From Dipteronia dyeriana (taxonomy: Eukaryota; Streptophyta; Magnoliopsida; Sapindales; Sapindaceae), in NCBI GenBank assembly GCA_032871835.1, contig CM065297.1:59011253-59075252 (forward strand): DNA of 64,000 bases, read 5' to 3'. Under the pieces are notes generated by a model. That model was not told the DNA's origin. It saw only the letters and a list, made by a program, of their open reading frames with translations, and did no database searches. Shown here piece after piece: positions 45,564 through 59,267 of the stretch. A program made the translations under genes and the position numbers. Within the stretch, counting starts at the first letter, position 1. Every line of letters starts with the position of its first letter.

Positions 45564-46042
45564 TGCAACATGTCTTGCATTTTTTATTCACACATTTTCT
45601 TTAAATAAATCTCATTGTTTCTCTCCTATTAATTGAGTTGCATAAATGTGGCTTATATAATTTTGCAACAATCTTGTATGCTCCTTTCTTTCTTTGCCTT
45701 GAGTGACCCAGTTGGGGACTTCTCCTTTGCCTATATCATGATAAAAAGGGGGAGTAACCCTTTGAGGGTGAGCATTGCATGATGTGGTATATTACTCATA
45801 TTCTTATATGCAAATGCTTTTGTTTTCTATCCACTTGATCATCTCGCATGCACATGGTTTGGAAAGTGTACTTGCTGATAGTTTTGTGTGTAGGGTTGAT
45901 GATTCTACAGGAGATTGAAGATTTGAAGTTTTTTTTTATGAATATCACTTTGTAATGTAGAATATCTTCCCGGTGTTTTATTTTGTTTTGTGAGGATCAA
46001 TGTGAGTGGTGGTTTTGTCACGAAATAGCCAAATGGGGAGAT
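45564..46042 (+). other. Sire-G 3' untranslated part and polypurine tract
   Basis: AT-rich sequence from the end of gag to the purine tract AATGGGGAGAT (46032-46042). The words AAAAAGGGGGAGTAACCC (about 45735) and CAAATGGGGAGATT are purine-rich and typical of the SIRE 3' end. No ORF of note. Confidence 0.65.
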
Positions 46043-47627
46043 TGTAAAGTCCTCATTTATTTATTGGCTTATTTCGTGAACAAATCACATTTTTGAGGTA
46101 TTATGTAAGGGTGGTTTAGGCTCTCAAGACCTCAAGAGGAGAAGCACCGAAGGTAAAATTCTTGTGCTTACTTGCTTTGAAGAGATAGTTGCACACACTC
46201 ACAAATTCATGCAAAATTCTTATTCATATATGTTGAGTGCTTGTACTTGTGTGCATTTTGGTTTAAATGACTCTTGATTGATATATTTGCATCTTGTAGT
46301 TAAAATTTTATGTCATGCTAGGAATTTGAATAGGATGCACTTTCATCACTCTTGAACTTGTTGATTTTATGTGTTTGAGTGTTGAAAGAATAGGCTTTGC
46401 GTTGGTAATGTGCTACTCGACCAGCGCATCTCACCAGCATAACTTTCCAGTGGATCATCGCATATGTTGCGCTACTGCACCCGCATATAGTTGGAAAAAT
46501 GGGCAGTGCACTGGTGGTGCGCTACTCGACTAGTGCAGCCTCACCAGCGTAACATTCCAGTGGATTGTCGCATGTGTTGCGCCACTGGGCTGCGCCACTG
46601 GTCCAGCACCTATTGTAAAATTAGGTTGTGCGCTGGTGGTGTGCTACTCAACCAGCGCACGTCACCAGCGCACATAAAGGAAGCTGGAACATTTGTTTCA
46701 AAACGACCTCACTTTGTTTGGATCTCATATATATATAACTCTTTGGTTTAAGGTCGTGTAAGAGTTCAAAATATCATATATTTTCCTTAGAACACATTTC
46801 AAAGGAAAAACTCTTCCAAGAACTCATTTTTAAACACTCAAAGCATTCCCATGTGCATAAAAACTTCATCTTGCATCATCTAAGTTCATTTAGAGTGTAT
46901 CTATGGATAGGGTTGCTTCATCACATCTTGTTTGGTAAGTTCTTCACTATCTTCTTACAAGTTAAGTGTTTTGCTTGCTAAGCCATCTATTTAATTATTT
47001 GTATGCTCTTAGAACATTTTCTAGATACAAATTTGAGATTGTTGTGATGACATGATTGAGTGTTGTATTGTGATAACATCATAGGATTGTTTGATCTATG
47101 TTTAGCTAAGCTTCTTGAACATGTCATTTAGCTCTTGATATCTAGGATTGCATTAATTGTTATCTCATTATCCTAGATAAGCATATAGGGTTCCCTAGCC
47201 TTTTTTGTTCTTTGAATATCATCATATATTCACATATGACTCTTTATATCTTCCTTAGGAAGTAAGACGTGTGTTGCTTCCGGGAGTAGGTAGCTTAAAT
47301 CGCAAGCAAGATTGACTAGGTTCACTTATACAGGGATTAGGTAGTGGTGGTGGATTAAACCGGGATTATGTTGTAATTCCTTTACCGTTAGTGGATTCGA
47401 GGTTCTAGAGTGGCACACTCATCAGCCCATGGTTTTTCCCATTTGGAGGGTTTCCACGTATATCTAAAGTGTCTTTACTATTTCCGCATTTATTACACTT
47501 GTGGTATGTCTGTAACTAGATAGGGGTATTTTCGTCAACTTGACCTTTAACAAAAATTGGGTAAAATTTATTTAAAATCTATTCACCCCTCTCTAGATTA
47601 AAATAACACACCATACTATTTTTTTAA
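46043..47627 (+). repeat. 3' LTR of Sire-G
   Basis: 1585 bp, similar to 41831-43398 throughout. The terminal CA is mutated to AA (TTTTTTTAA against TTTGTTTCA). The third hairpin unit is perfect here: 12-bp outer stem 46627-46638 with 46663-46674. TGTTT follows at 47628. Confidence 0.88.
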
Positions 47628-47632
47628 TGTTT

Positions 47633-48249
47633 AATTATCTTTTAAAAGATATGATATATCTTCATAAAGTTTTTAAAGTCAATTTGATTTGATTGTTTTT
47701 TTAAAAATTGTATTAGATTTTTTTTTTGAAAACCGAATCAACACACTCAAGTTATCAATTAACACAAGAGACGAAAAGAGAATTTAGTCTCTTTGGTTTG
47801 ATCTGCAAGTGTTGTGCTTGAGACAAAAACAAAAAAAATAGAAGAAAAAGAAAGTGTGGTCTGCGGCTACAAAGAGAAAAAATAATAATAATAATTTTTT
47901 TAATCTTTGATCCATTGCATGCATAGAAAACAAGTTTTGTTTTCTTAAGTTTCTTCTGACTCCATTCAAGTTCTTGAGTACTGTGACGCATCGACACGCA
48001 GTTATCAGTCCCGGGAGATAGCGTGGTACAGACTAGGAGCATATGGAAAAGTGAAGGAGCCACCAAAAGTTTTTAAGATTCTATTATCTTCTTCTTAATA
48101 TTGATTTCAATTTCTTGTGTTTAAATATTGTATGTATTATTTCCGAAAATAATTACTATCCCAAGTTCACTGGTCCCAAATCAATTTTGATTTGTATAAA
48201 AATTTTAAAACCTATTTCCGCTATGTTACCAGTGAACGAGGTTCCAACA
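47633..48249 (+). repeat. 5' LTR of LARD-F, second part
   Basis: Continuation after Sire-G. The last 200 bp (from about 48045) match the remaining 3' LTR piece at 62305-62508. Ends GGTTCCAACA before the primer site. Confidence 0.8.
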
Positions 48250-49176
48250 ATTGGTATCATAGCCAATTTTTTTAGGAACAAGAAATTATTTTCGATGTTC
48301 CTGTATGTATGATTTTGTAGGCACTGTTTAAGTTGAAGGTGTGTTATTTTTGTATGTATATTAAATTTGATAATTTACAAAAAACATGATTGATTGTTAA
48401 TTATACATGGGTTGTAATATTATTATTTTTTTCCAGTTTTGTATTTTTTTTTATTAAATTGTATTAAAAAAAATATGTAATACGTGAAGACTTGGTGAAA
48501 TTAGATGAAGAAGTCAATGGCACAAAGCAATTGATACATTTTAAAATTGCATGAGCAATTGTTGCACAGATGTGTATGTGATGTAAGGATGTGCAATTTA
48601 AAATTGCATGTGCATGTGATGCATGCGTGGTGGGACCATAAGCACTGCCATGTGCATGTTATGCATGTGTGGTGGCAGTATAAGCAATGCACGCACGTGA
48701 CATGCAGCATCTGCACTGCACGAGCACACAATCTGCTGTTGTGCAACCTCAGTTGTATGGTTCTGTTGGCAAGTTTTGCCTAATATGTTTCTTGTAGATT
48801 TCCTATCTTGGACTCATAAGTTGAATCTGAGTGACCTGAAGAGACTGGAAAACTCAAAAATTGAAAGAAGACCAAGGAATGCCTTGGGGGTATTTTTGTG
48901 ATTTTAGATTCCAATTTTTGTTGGTTAAATAAACCACAGTACTCGGTCTATTCATGTATGCTTTATATAATTAGATGATAAAAGCATCGTCATGCATACT
49001 GTGTCATTTAGATTAGATGTGCCTACACAAATATAATTGATATGTCATACATGCATCATAGCCTGATATTTTATGTCTTTTTTTAATGTGATTAAAATTG
49101 ACAATATACATATATGGCTATGAATAATGAGATTAGTTTTTTAATGGTTAGAAAACTTAGTAATTCTCGTTAATAT
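48250..49176 (+). other. LARD-F interior with primer site, no gene
   Basis: Primer site ATTGGTATCATAGCC at 48250-48264 (one change from TGGTATCAGAGCC). The rest is non-coding. A stretch at 48545-48720 is dense in CATGCA/GTGCATG words, which creates short Cys/His-rich frames on both strands; I take these as artefacts of the repeat. Confidence 0.6.
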
Positions 49177-50256
49177 TGTTATAGGAATTTTTTAATAGCA
49201 TGAGAAATCAGCATGATTCGATATGCCACGTCACGGGAGTCAGAAAAGATCAACTCAAGGCAATTAATATATGATCTTAAGACCTAGTCAAGATTATCCA
49301 AGATGATCAGGAAAGCTAACCAATCAGGCACAAATGACCTGGTCGGGGAAACTAGCCGATCGGGTAGAGACAACTTGGTCGAGATCATCCGATCGAGATA
49401 AAAGAAGTCTGGTCGGGACTAGACAATTGGTCAGTTGAAAAAAACGCGAGAGATATTAAAGGCAACTACGACTCAAATACGAAGAAGAATTGTCTTACTT
49501 AAACAAAGAGTATAGAATCACACTTCAATAAGGAAATATCCTTATTTCCTCTTCAGTGTCAGAATTCTATTCAGGAAATAACTCAAAGTTTCCAGAAGAA
49601 TAAACACCAAACAGGAAACAAGTCCGAATCAAGCAGTAACTTAGTTCTTCTAGAAGACTGCACACCGATCAGGAAATAAGTCCTAAACGGACCATTTAAC
49701 CAGAATCCTATGAAGATTCTAATTCAATGCACAAGATCTTCGAAACAGGAAAGAAGACAAAGACAACTTCAACAAGTAACCAGTCCTAATCAAACACTAC
49801 TACCTTTCCTTACTTGTATATCAAGGATTAGGGTTCTATACACGTATAAATAGACCCATAATCTCATTATAAAAAATACATATACAAAAAAAGATAACGA
49901 CAGGGACATAAAATAACACATAAAAAATAAACAAGAGAGAAAGAGATACGCCAAAGAAGGAGAGATTGAGTGTGTAATTATTATATTGTAGTGAATTTAT
50001 TTTTGCCGTCACTGGCAACCATGGATGTTTCCCCACCTTAGGGTTTTACCACGTAAACTTCTGTTTGCATGCTTTTTCCATTTCTCCATTTTCTTCGTAA
50101 CATCTTCAACAATATTTAAAAACCTGTTAGACGCATGATCAATCCAATACGATCATCTGGCACTAGAAGGAGGGGTGTAGAACTCAACTTTGAGACACCG
50201 AGATACTCTAGCAAGCCTAAAAAAAGGGTACTATGGGTGGATTATCTGTTTTATCA
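49177..50256 (+). repeat. 5' LTR of Gyp-H
   Basis: 1080 bp, TGTTATAGGAATTT...GTTTTATCA. A primer-like word CAGCATCAGAG follows. The first half (CACGTCACGGGAGTCAGAAA, then GATCAACTCAAGGCAATTA) is matched at 61815 onward. Confidence 0.82.
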
Positions 50257-50336
50257 GCATCAGAGTATATGCAAACGAGCAAATTTATGAACAGAGTTCT
50301 TAAAAAATAAGAAGAGAGAAATCCCATAGTAGCAAC

Positions 50337-51810
50337 ATGGCAAACAACAGAGATGGAAGCAAGTCACCAAATAATGATGATACCCAACATGCAGGTAACG
50401 ATCCTGACCCGATAAACGCAAACACTGTTGGAGGAAGCCTGCTTTCAGTGACGCCAAATCTAACTGGCCAGGCTGCAATGACCTCTACAAACACTCCCTT
50501 AATAATTTCCCCATATGCATTCCAGCATGTCCAAGAGTCCTTACGGAGAGTCATTGAAGTCGCCGTTAGAGAGGGAATCAATATATCAGCAATTACAAAT
50601 CTGACATCACCATATCAATTGTCCACACCTATAGTGGCCCGAGTCCCTAAGGTATGTTCTGAAATAGTGGAAGTGACCCAGGTGCATCCTGTAAGTCTAG
50701 CAGAGAAGGAGCAGACCACCATAGAAAGAGGGGGAGGGGGGTGACCTTAAATGGGAGATAAAGGAATTATCGGGCAAGGGAGGCAAGATCGGTATCAAGC
50801 GGATTTTGAGTCAGATGAAATCTGCAGAGGTGTTCAGAGGCAGGATCGATCTAGCTCGTCAGATGATAGCGACGGACCACCCCCTAGAACACACCGAAGG
50901 GGCAAGTCCTTGCTAGATTTCCAACATGGACACAACGACCATCGACGATCAAGAATGGATAACGAGCTAGGAGATGAGCGAGATCTCCTGATATGGAAAT
51001 TAACCCAGAAGAAGGAAGCATTAGAATGTCGCCAGTGGCTTAAAGATTTACTGGATGATGATTCTGAAAGCCCATTCATGAACAAAATTCTCCAAACCTA
51101 GTTTTCGAAAAGATTTTGAATGCCTCAGGTCAAACAATTTAAAGTAAACACGGATCCAAAAGAACAAGTGAGGCATTTTCGAAGTGTGATAGCAAAGTAC
51201 GCTTACAATGACCTATTTTTGTGCTTGACATTCCCGTAAACTCTCGGAGACTTAGGGTCTAGGTGGTTTGGAAGGTTTCCTCAGGGAACAATCAAGAATT
51301 TTTATGAATTAAGCCAGGCTTTTTCACGACAATTCTTGGGGAACATACAAAGGATGACGTCGATAGCTCACCTCACCACCCTTAAACAAGGAAAGAATGA
51401 ATCATTAAAAGATTACCTGAAAAGGTTCTCTCAAGAAGTGTCAGGAATCTATAATCCCAATGTAAGGCTGTGGTGGCCGCTTTCACCAACAACATACAGA
51501 AGGGTCGACATTCCTTTGATTTGAGATACATAAGCCGACTTGATCGATGTGGCAGGTAGTTATGCGATGGCTGAAGAAGAGTAACTAGCTAAGGGGGGTA
51601 GTTATGTACACGGGGGTCGCCCTGGGGAAAACTACATAAAGAATCAGAAGGGTGATCATCAGGAGAGTGACGAGAGCAATCGTAGAAATAATCAGAATGA
51701 CAAAAAGTTTCGGGGTCATTATACTAACTATACTCCTCTCATTAAGAGACAAGAGGAAATCCTGGCAATTTTAGAAGACCAGAAGCTGGTCCAATATCCT
51801 CCTAGACAGT
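50337..51810 (+). pseudogene. Gyp-H gag, main part
   Basis: Starts ATG 50337 (MANNRDGSKSPNNDDTQ), low-complexity N-terminus to a stop at 50742, and continues in the same frame to 51101. The Gag capsid-like domain (retrotransposon gag, PF03732 pattern) is at 51121-51524 in another frame: NTDPKEQVRHFRSVIAKYAY, then SRWFGRFPQGTIKNFYELSQ and QFLGN, with one stop at 51238. The tail to 51810 is Asn/Lys/Arg-rich and ends at the Cop-I insertion. Capsid words of this kind are typical of Tat-lineage Gypsy elements. Confidence 0.75.
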
Positions 51811-54107
51811 TGTAGGGAAAATCGTGCAACGGATGCATGAAAAATCAATAAATTAGAGTTTCGGTATAAATAAAATTTTCCCTTTTTAATAACAAGAACC
51901 TTAACCCTATATTAATTGATGTATATAAAAGTGTCGTACCTTTTTCTCGAGACGATTAAACAAGCACCAAATTGAATCCGTAAGATCTTCCAATCCAATC
52001 ACTAATGTGAATCACCTAGGAGTGTGGGCTTCTATTCTTTAATTGTATACTTGAGGATGGAAACAAACAAAATCTTCTTCTTTGTTAGTCATAATAATCC
52101 TCCAAGAAGAAAACAAAGAATGTTAGGTCACCTGTAAATTATCAATCAATTTGATTGAAACTCACGTGAACCTTGATTCGATGTTGTACACAAAACCTTT
52201 TATTGTAATGGCAACTAGTGTACTATAAAAAACTAGACGTTCTTTCTTCCTTTTCTTCTTTGTCGAATCTCACACTATTTCTGTAAGTTGATCGAATTTT
52301 CTTCTAGAGCAAAAATAAAATTTCTCTCAAAATTCTATGGTACCTGAATTCTCTTTAAAAAATTCTCACCACTTGGCCGAAATTATGTAAGCCTTATATA
52401 TATATCATGGCCGAATTCGTAGCCCTAAAATATATAGGGTTGGCCGAATTATTCTTATATTAAATTTAGGAGACTTAATCATTTCCTAAGAAAGATTTAC
52501 TTGATGGGCAAGAATCCTGTCCTTAGGTGGATTTATTTGGTGACTAAGAATCCTTTTTACTTGGTGACCAAGAATCCTTTCCAAAAAGAATTCTTTCCTA
52601 CACCAAAACTCCTAGTCCAACTCAAATAGTGTATTTGTAACTATATTGAAGATTTCCAATTTTCACTAGATAAATAAATCTTTTTATTTATGTAATTTAA
52701 TATAATCTTTAATATTAATTATACTACCAACAATAGTATAATATTAGGAGACAATCTCCTACTAGGAAAAAGATTTTGACTTTTAATTAAATAAATAATT
52801 AATTACCAAATTAATTAATTTCTGTTAAATTAAATAATAAAATAAAAATAATATAATTAAGCTATACCGTATTGCTTTGCCGCCCAACACCATATATGGG
52901 CCATTACATTATTTTTTCTATTTTATTAATCCGTTGGACCATAATAAAAAGTCCACATGTGAACTAGATCCATTCTTAAAAAGAAACAAGTCCACTTGCC
53001 TCGATACAATTCCAGATGGACCCCTAAATTGGTCCGGTAGAATATATCAAGTGAATCATGTAAGTTCGTGTGGATTGGGGATCTTGGTGGGCTATCTAAA
53101 TTTAAACTCCAATAGACACAACCCAATCACAATCAACAAATGATTCGCTTTTGTCCGATCTATTTATTTTATTTCATTCCACTAAAGAACTAAAATTGCA
53201 CTCTTAAATAAAGATAGAATAAGTTAATATTTCTTACTCATACCCTAGACAACTTTATTAGAGAAAGTGTATCCTCGTGAAGAATATTAGTAATCACCAA
53301 GAGCTCATAGACCACCTATAGCTCTCCAAGTTACCATATTTACTCATATGACCACATTTTGAACTTGGATAATTTGACTTGTCCAAAAGCCATGTTTCAA
53401 TAGACACTATTAAAAACTTAACGTTAAGATTTGATATCCAATACCTCTAAACATCCATATGATGACATTTTACTCTCATTTAATAAATGGAACAACGATG
53501 TCCATATCTATAAATGAAGTCCTCTTTGATTAACAAATGAATACCACTAAACTATCGAGGATAGATTATGCTATATAATCATACTCATTGATAGCTCAAA
53601 TGATAACACTTGCAACCATAAGTCTATCATTTATCTTAGGATTGAGATAAGCTCTCTGATTGTCTTCAAATGAAAACTTTTATCCATTGACGGTTTTAGA
53701 TAAAGTATTTCAGTGTGATTCAATTCAATGCACCCAGTGCACTAGATTCTTTCGCCTAAAGACACCACACTTTGATGATTTTAGACTCATCATAACACAT
53801 TTGATCCCACTCAAATGCTAGCAAAAGAATCTATAACTTTGACAGGATAAAGACGCCCAACCTTTATCTTAAGTTGTGAATATTATTTAACACTAACTAA
53901 AGAATTGTGTCTTCCTCATACATGTCTAGATGTATGAACAATTCTTCTTTTCTCATAGTCTTTTGACCTAATGATTATTTACTTTTGACAATTATAATAA
54001 TTAAACTATAAATGCTATAAGATTTGTTAAACTAGAAATTACTTTATTAATATGAAAAGATTGTCAAATACATTATTATACTCTTGCTATCGAGCATGAT
54101 CCCAACA
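51811..54107 (-). repeat. 3' LTR of Cop-I
   Basis: 2297 bp, reading on the - strand TGTTGGGATCATGCTCGATA to CCCTACA. Near full length compared with the 2462-bp solo copy. Confidence 0.9.
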
Positions 54108-54242
54108 ATCTCCAACTTGCTCTATCCAAATGTGTCATATCTCTCATCCCAATGTTCTCTAGATGCCTATCAAAACTCTTTTGTGGAAGAGGCCTTGTAA
54201 AAGGATTAGCTAGATTTTCTGCTGACGCGATCTTGGTAATCG

Positions 54243-57180
54243 TCACGTCACCCTATACAAAATTTCCCTCAGAAGGTGATTCTTTCTTTCATTGTGTTTC
54301 CCTCTCTTATGACTTCTTGGTTCTCTCAAATTAGTCACTGCTCCACTATTTTCATAATAGATAGTGATTTGCTTATTTGCATCCGAAACCACTTCCAAGT
54401 CAACAAAGAATTGGCAGAGCCAGTGAACCTCTTTAGCAGCCTCGCATTTGGCAACATACTCGGCTTCCATGGTGGAATCAGCAATACAAGATTGCTTGAT
54501 ACTCCTCCATACGACTGCCTCTCATCCAATAGAAAACACAGATCCTGATGTTAATCTCTTAGAGTCAGAATCTGACTTAAAATCAGAATCTGTATACCCA
54601 ATGGGAATTAAATCCCCTCCAGAGTATATAAGAATATAATCTCTCATTCTCCTGATATACTTGAAAATATGCTTGACTGCCGTCCAGTGATCAGGACCAG
54701 GCTTCGATTGAAACCTGTTAACTATGCCCAAAACAAAACCAATATTTGGTCTAATACAGAGCATTGTATACATGAGACTTCCAACTACCGATGCATATGG
54801 AACCCTACTCATGAATTGCTCTTCATGCTCATTCTTAGAAAGTTTGATTCCATGTCTGAAAGGTAACAAACCTCTCTTGGAATCTTGCATGGAAAACCTA
54901 GACTAGATTTTATCTATGTATAAAGCTTGAGATAATGCAATCGTTCTATTCTTTCTATCCTTTATGACTTGGATACCAAGAATATAACTTGCTTCTCCTA
55001 AGTCCTTCATATCAAATTGTTTTGCTAACCATTCTTTTACTGATGTCAATACACTTATATCGTTTTTGATGAGTAGTATATCATCAACGTAAAGAACTAG
55101 GAAAACCAACTTGTCACCTTTAATCCTTTTGTATACATATGGTTCATCAAGGTTTTGAATAAATCCAAAAAATTTCACGGCTTGATCGAACCTTATGTTC
55201 TAGGATCTTGATGCTTGCTTCAATCAATATATGGATCTTTACAACTTGCATACCTTTTTCTCTTGGCCTTTTTCAATGAATCATTCTGGTTACATCATAT
55301 AGATACTTTTGTCAAGACTTCCATTAAGGAAAGTTGTCTTGACGTCCATTTGCCAAATCTCTTGGTCAAGAGATGCCGCAATGGATAAGAGTATCCTAAT
55401 GGATTTAAGCATGGCCACAGGAGAGAAGGCTTCTTCATAATCGATTCCTTCCTTCTGTGTATAACCTTTTGTTGCCAATCTAGCTTTAAAGATTTCCACC
55501 TTTCCATCAATTCCTCTTTTCCTCTTGTATACCCACTTGTACCCAATGGGTTTTATCCCTTTAGGCAAGTCTACAAGAGACCAAACTTTGTTTTTGAACA
55601 TAGATTCAATTTCGGATTGCAATGCCTTTTGCCAATGGCGGCAATCAACATCTTCTATTGCATCCTTATACTTATAGGGATCATCGTCATCTAGAAGATT
55701 CTTTATAGATTCTTCTAGACCGATGTATCTCTCGGGTTGTCTATTAACCCTCCCACTACGATGAGGTATGGTAGATTGTTGATCTTGTGTTGGTATGGAA
55801 CTTACAATTAGGCTTGGTAGTAAAACCTCTTGTGGAATTGTATCTCCTGAAAGCTCATTCAGAGCAATACTACTTTTAGGAATAAAATTATTCATATAGT
55901 GCTCTTCTAGAAATTTAGCATTTGTTGAAACAAATTCTTTAAGATCTGAAGGACTACAGAAATAATATCCTTTTGTTGCTTTTAGATACCCTACAAATAT
56001 GCATGTTTCTGAACGGGATTTCATCTTTTCTGTCTTTCCTTTTAACATATGCGCATAACATCCAAATATCCTTAAGTGTTGTAGACTAGGCTTTCGCCCG
56101 GTCCATAACTCATACGGTGTTTTAGGAACCGACTTAGATGGTACATCGTTTAGAAGGTACATAGCAGTTTGTAAAGCATATCCCCAAAAAGAATTAAGAA
56201 GTGTTGAATAACTCAACATAGACCTAACCATGTCCAAAAGAGTTCTATTTATCCTTTCTGCCACCCCATTTTATTGAGGTGTACCTGGTGCAGAAAACTG
56301 AGAAATTATTCCATTATCAATAAGATATTACTGAAACTCACCAGATAGATATTCTCCACCATGATCAGACTTTAAGATTTTTATGCGTTTCTTAAGCTGA
56401 TTTTCTAATTCAGCTTTAAATGCTTTGAACATGTCAAAAGCATCCGACTTATGTCTCATGAGATACACATAGCCCTTGAGTAATGATCCATGAAAGTGAT
56501 GAAGTACTCATATCCACCTCTAGCTTGAATGCTAATAATTCCACACACATCAGTGTGTATCAATCCTAAACATTTGATGGCTCTTGTGCCTTTGGTCGTA
56601 AACGACCTTTTGGTCATTTTACCTTCCAAACAAGATTCATAAGTTGGTAGATCGTCAACCTTTAAGTCACTTAGAGGTTTATCACTAACTAATCTTTTAA
56701 TCCTATTAAGGTTAATATGACCTAGGCGCAAAAGCCATAGGTAGGTTTCATCTTTTGATAATTTTACTCTTTTATGATTAGGTTCCATTGATTCCGTGTC
56801 TAACAAGTGAGAGATATTTCTATGCAAATATAATAAACTGTTTTCCAATGTACCTTTGCAAATATTTTTGTCATTCTTACTAATAATAAAAGCTTTATTA
56901 GAGGTAACCAAATAACCACATTTATTTAACAAGAAACTGAAATTAAATTCCTCTTGAATTGAGGTACATAATAAACATCTATTAAATCTAAATGCCTATA
57001 AGAATCTAAACTAATTCTAATATCTCCCACTGAATTAGCAGACACCAATGCTCCATTGCATAAACGCAAGTTGAATTCGTTCTTATTAAGCATTCTCCTT
57101 TCCTTGAACCACTGTAAGGAAAAACAAACATGATTAGTGGCTTCAGAATCTATGATCCAAGAATCCATAGAATCCACCAA
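54243..57180 (-). pseudogene. Cop-I pol (protease, integrase, RT, RNase H), broken
   Basis: Protease at 57180-56926: WIIDSEATNHV where DSGATNHV is expected, so the catalytic Gly is changed. Pre-integrase and integrase at 56932-56456 (LLRLGHINLNRIKRL, HTDVCGI, ITFMDHYSRAM), then a shifted link containing SDHGGEY near 56360. Integrase end and RT start at 56264-55290 (324 codons; [41 protein letters not shown]). RT core at 55178-54903 with YVDDILL. Then 54890-54522 (YTDSDFKSDSD, RNase H first motif) and RNase H at 54470-54243 (EAEYVAKCEAAKE). Breaks near 56265-56455, 55180-55290, 54890-54903 and 54470-54522. Probably inactive but the best-preserved pol here. Confidence 0.85.
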
Positions 57181-57211
57181 AAAACATGTTTCAAGATAAT
57201 TAATATTACCT

Positions 57212-57985
57212 TTATCTTTCTTTTCCTGAGACTTTGGGTAATTTCTTTTCCAATGTCCCTTTGATCTTGGTTACTTTCTTTGTCTCCTTCTTGGTAGGTC
57301 CTAGTTGTTTTTTCTTCTGTTGTTTCTTGGCCTTCTTATGGGTCTTAACCATAGCAACTTTACCTATGGTATGAATCTCTTGACCCTTGCCTTTCACAAG
57401 GATTTTCTCGGCGCTTTGAACATTTTGCATCAGGCATTGCAAGGTGTATTCCTTATTATTCAAGGTGTAGTCCAACTTGATTTGATCAAAAGAATCTGAT
57501 AGTGAGTTGACAATCATGTAAATTTTGGTCTCACCATCAATCTCAACACCATTCAGTTCAGCAATGTTGAGATGTGCTATAACTTTCATCATGTGATCTT
57601 TCACACCCTGTCCAGGTTTCATCCTAAGATTCATAAAAGAAGTCACTGCCTCTATCTTAGTCATCCTAAACCTCATAGCAAACATCTCCTTTAGAGACAT
57701 CATTATATCGGTAGCAGTCTCCATTCCTTCATGTTGCTATTGCAACACGTTGGAGATGGTGGCCATAATGTAACATTTAGCCATCTCATCTAAAGACTCC
57801 CACTGTTGATACTCATCTCTTTACTCCTGAGTAGATTCATTAGTAGGAGTAGGTGTTTAGGAGTGCATAGAACAAACTTATGCTTTTCGTATTGCAATAA
57901 AAGTCCAATTTTCAATTTAATGTGACATTATTATCACCAGTTAAAGTATTGTCTTTTAGGATGTTGATTAGGGATGGGGTCATGA
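57212..57985 (-). pseudogene. Cop-I gag, broken
   Basis: Open at 57724-57212 (ETATDIMMSLKEMFAMRFRM, MNLRMKPGQGVKDHMMKVIA, IVNSLSDSFDQIKLDY): Copia Gag of the UBN2_2 type, ending in a Lys-rich tail. The reading continues upstream past a stop near 57736 (EYQQWESLDEMAKC, MATISNVLQ) towards 57985 with further breaks. No CCHC knuckle is recognisable before the protease region. Confidence 0.7.
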
Positions 57986-59220
57986 TTTCTGAACAATAAC
58001 AAAAATTATATAAGTAAATAATCATGATAGAGCACTTTTCAATATTTATCTTGAATTATATATAAAATAATTCAATCGTAAAATTCAATGGAGATATAAC
58101 ACCCATAAATGTCACGTCTCCTTTGGGAGTTCACACCATTTACTAGTTGGACTAGGTCCCACCTAATTGTTAACATAACAACCAATGTTTTCAAATTTAG
58201 CCCTGCAATTTTATTAACAAGAACTCTTGAGAGGACATTAATAAAATTACATGGAGTGTGTTACCAAGTTATCGACCTTTAATATGTTCCCTCGCGAATA
58301 TCCCTCATTTGGGAGTAGATATCGTTTAGGCCAATTGTCTAGTCTATCCTTGTAAGGAAGTATCTTGCTAAATTCCATTCATGAATACCCCATGGGGGTT
58401 ATTACACGAAACATAAAACTCAACTAAACTTGGAGGCCGTAGGTGTTCCAAAACACCTTCTCCCACTCAATTATTTAAGGCGTGTGATCGAATTCAATAG
58501 AATGATTTACCAAGCTATCTAGATGCAAATTAGAAACCTAAATCATTCAATACATGTTCATACCAAAAGAGATATATGAGTGTCACTCCTATTCTATATG
58601 ACATGTTATCAAACAACGATAAAAATTGCAATATTTACAAAAATATAAATAGCTACAATTTTGGTCCATCTTAGAAAAGCAAGTAAATTACATGTCTTGG
58701 AATACAAAAAACTCCTTTCTTGGCGAACAAGTCTTCACGCGACCTTCGTCCTTTGGACTCCCTCTGTTGCCTCCCTTGGGCATGCGCACGCTTGGCCTCT
58801 TCCAATGGGCGTGCACATGCCACAACCCCATAAAGAGCTGCCATGCGCAGCCCATGGCATCCATAGGGCTGCCGTGCGCAGACCATGCAACAACAAACGT
58901 GGTTGCGTGCTCTTTGCACGCACGTTTGTTGCTACAACTCGCACGGTCCCAAACTTTTTCCGATTGCTCCCAATTCTTCAAAACTTCGAGTCTTTGATAC
59001 TTGAATGTACTACAGAAGAATTGTAAATAAAAAATACTGCAGTTTTTTTTATTACAATATTGTGCAGTTTTTTTTTATTATTACAACGAAATAAAAAAAA
59101 CTTAGCAACTACCAAGAAGGAAATTTTGGCGATGATAGGCCATCCTTTTTGTTACAATCCCAAAACAAAAATACATTGCAATTCTATGACCAAAATTGAG
59201 CAATAACAATCCACATATAA

Positions 59221-59267
<47 letters not shown>

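Larger units (their letters stand above)
41831..47627 (+). mobile_element. Sire-G: gag-only SIRE-like Copia element
   Basis: A compact 5.8-kb element with LTRs 41831-43398 and 46043-47627, primer site ATTGGTATCAGAACAGG at 43399, purine tract AATGGGGAGAT at 46032-46042, and duplications TGTTT at 41826-41830 and 47628-47632. The 2.6-kb interior contains only gag. The Gag layout (N-terminal domain, CCHC knuckle, coiled coil, second knuckle) matches Sire-B, so both belong to SIRE-like non-autonomous families, but their LTRs are unrelated by eye. It inserted into the 5' LTR of LARD-F. Confidence 0.88.

Noticed and set aside
48501..48783. Cys/His-rich open frames on both strands
   Set aside because: Produced by CATGCA/GTGCATG word repeats in the LARD-F interior. 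The Cys and His spacing follows the DNA repeat, not a zinc-finger pattern.
58661..59026. Several overlapping open frames on both strands in the GC-rich island
   Set aside because: High GC lowers stop frequency. The frames overlap each other, have no recognisable domain and sit in an untranslated leader.
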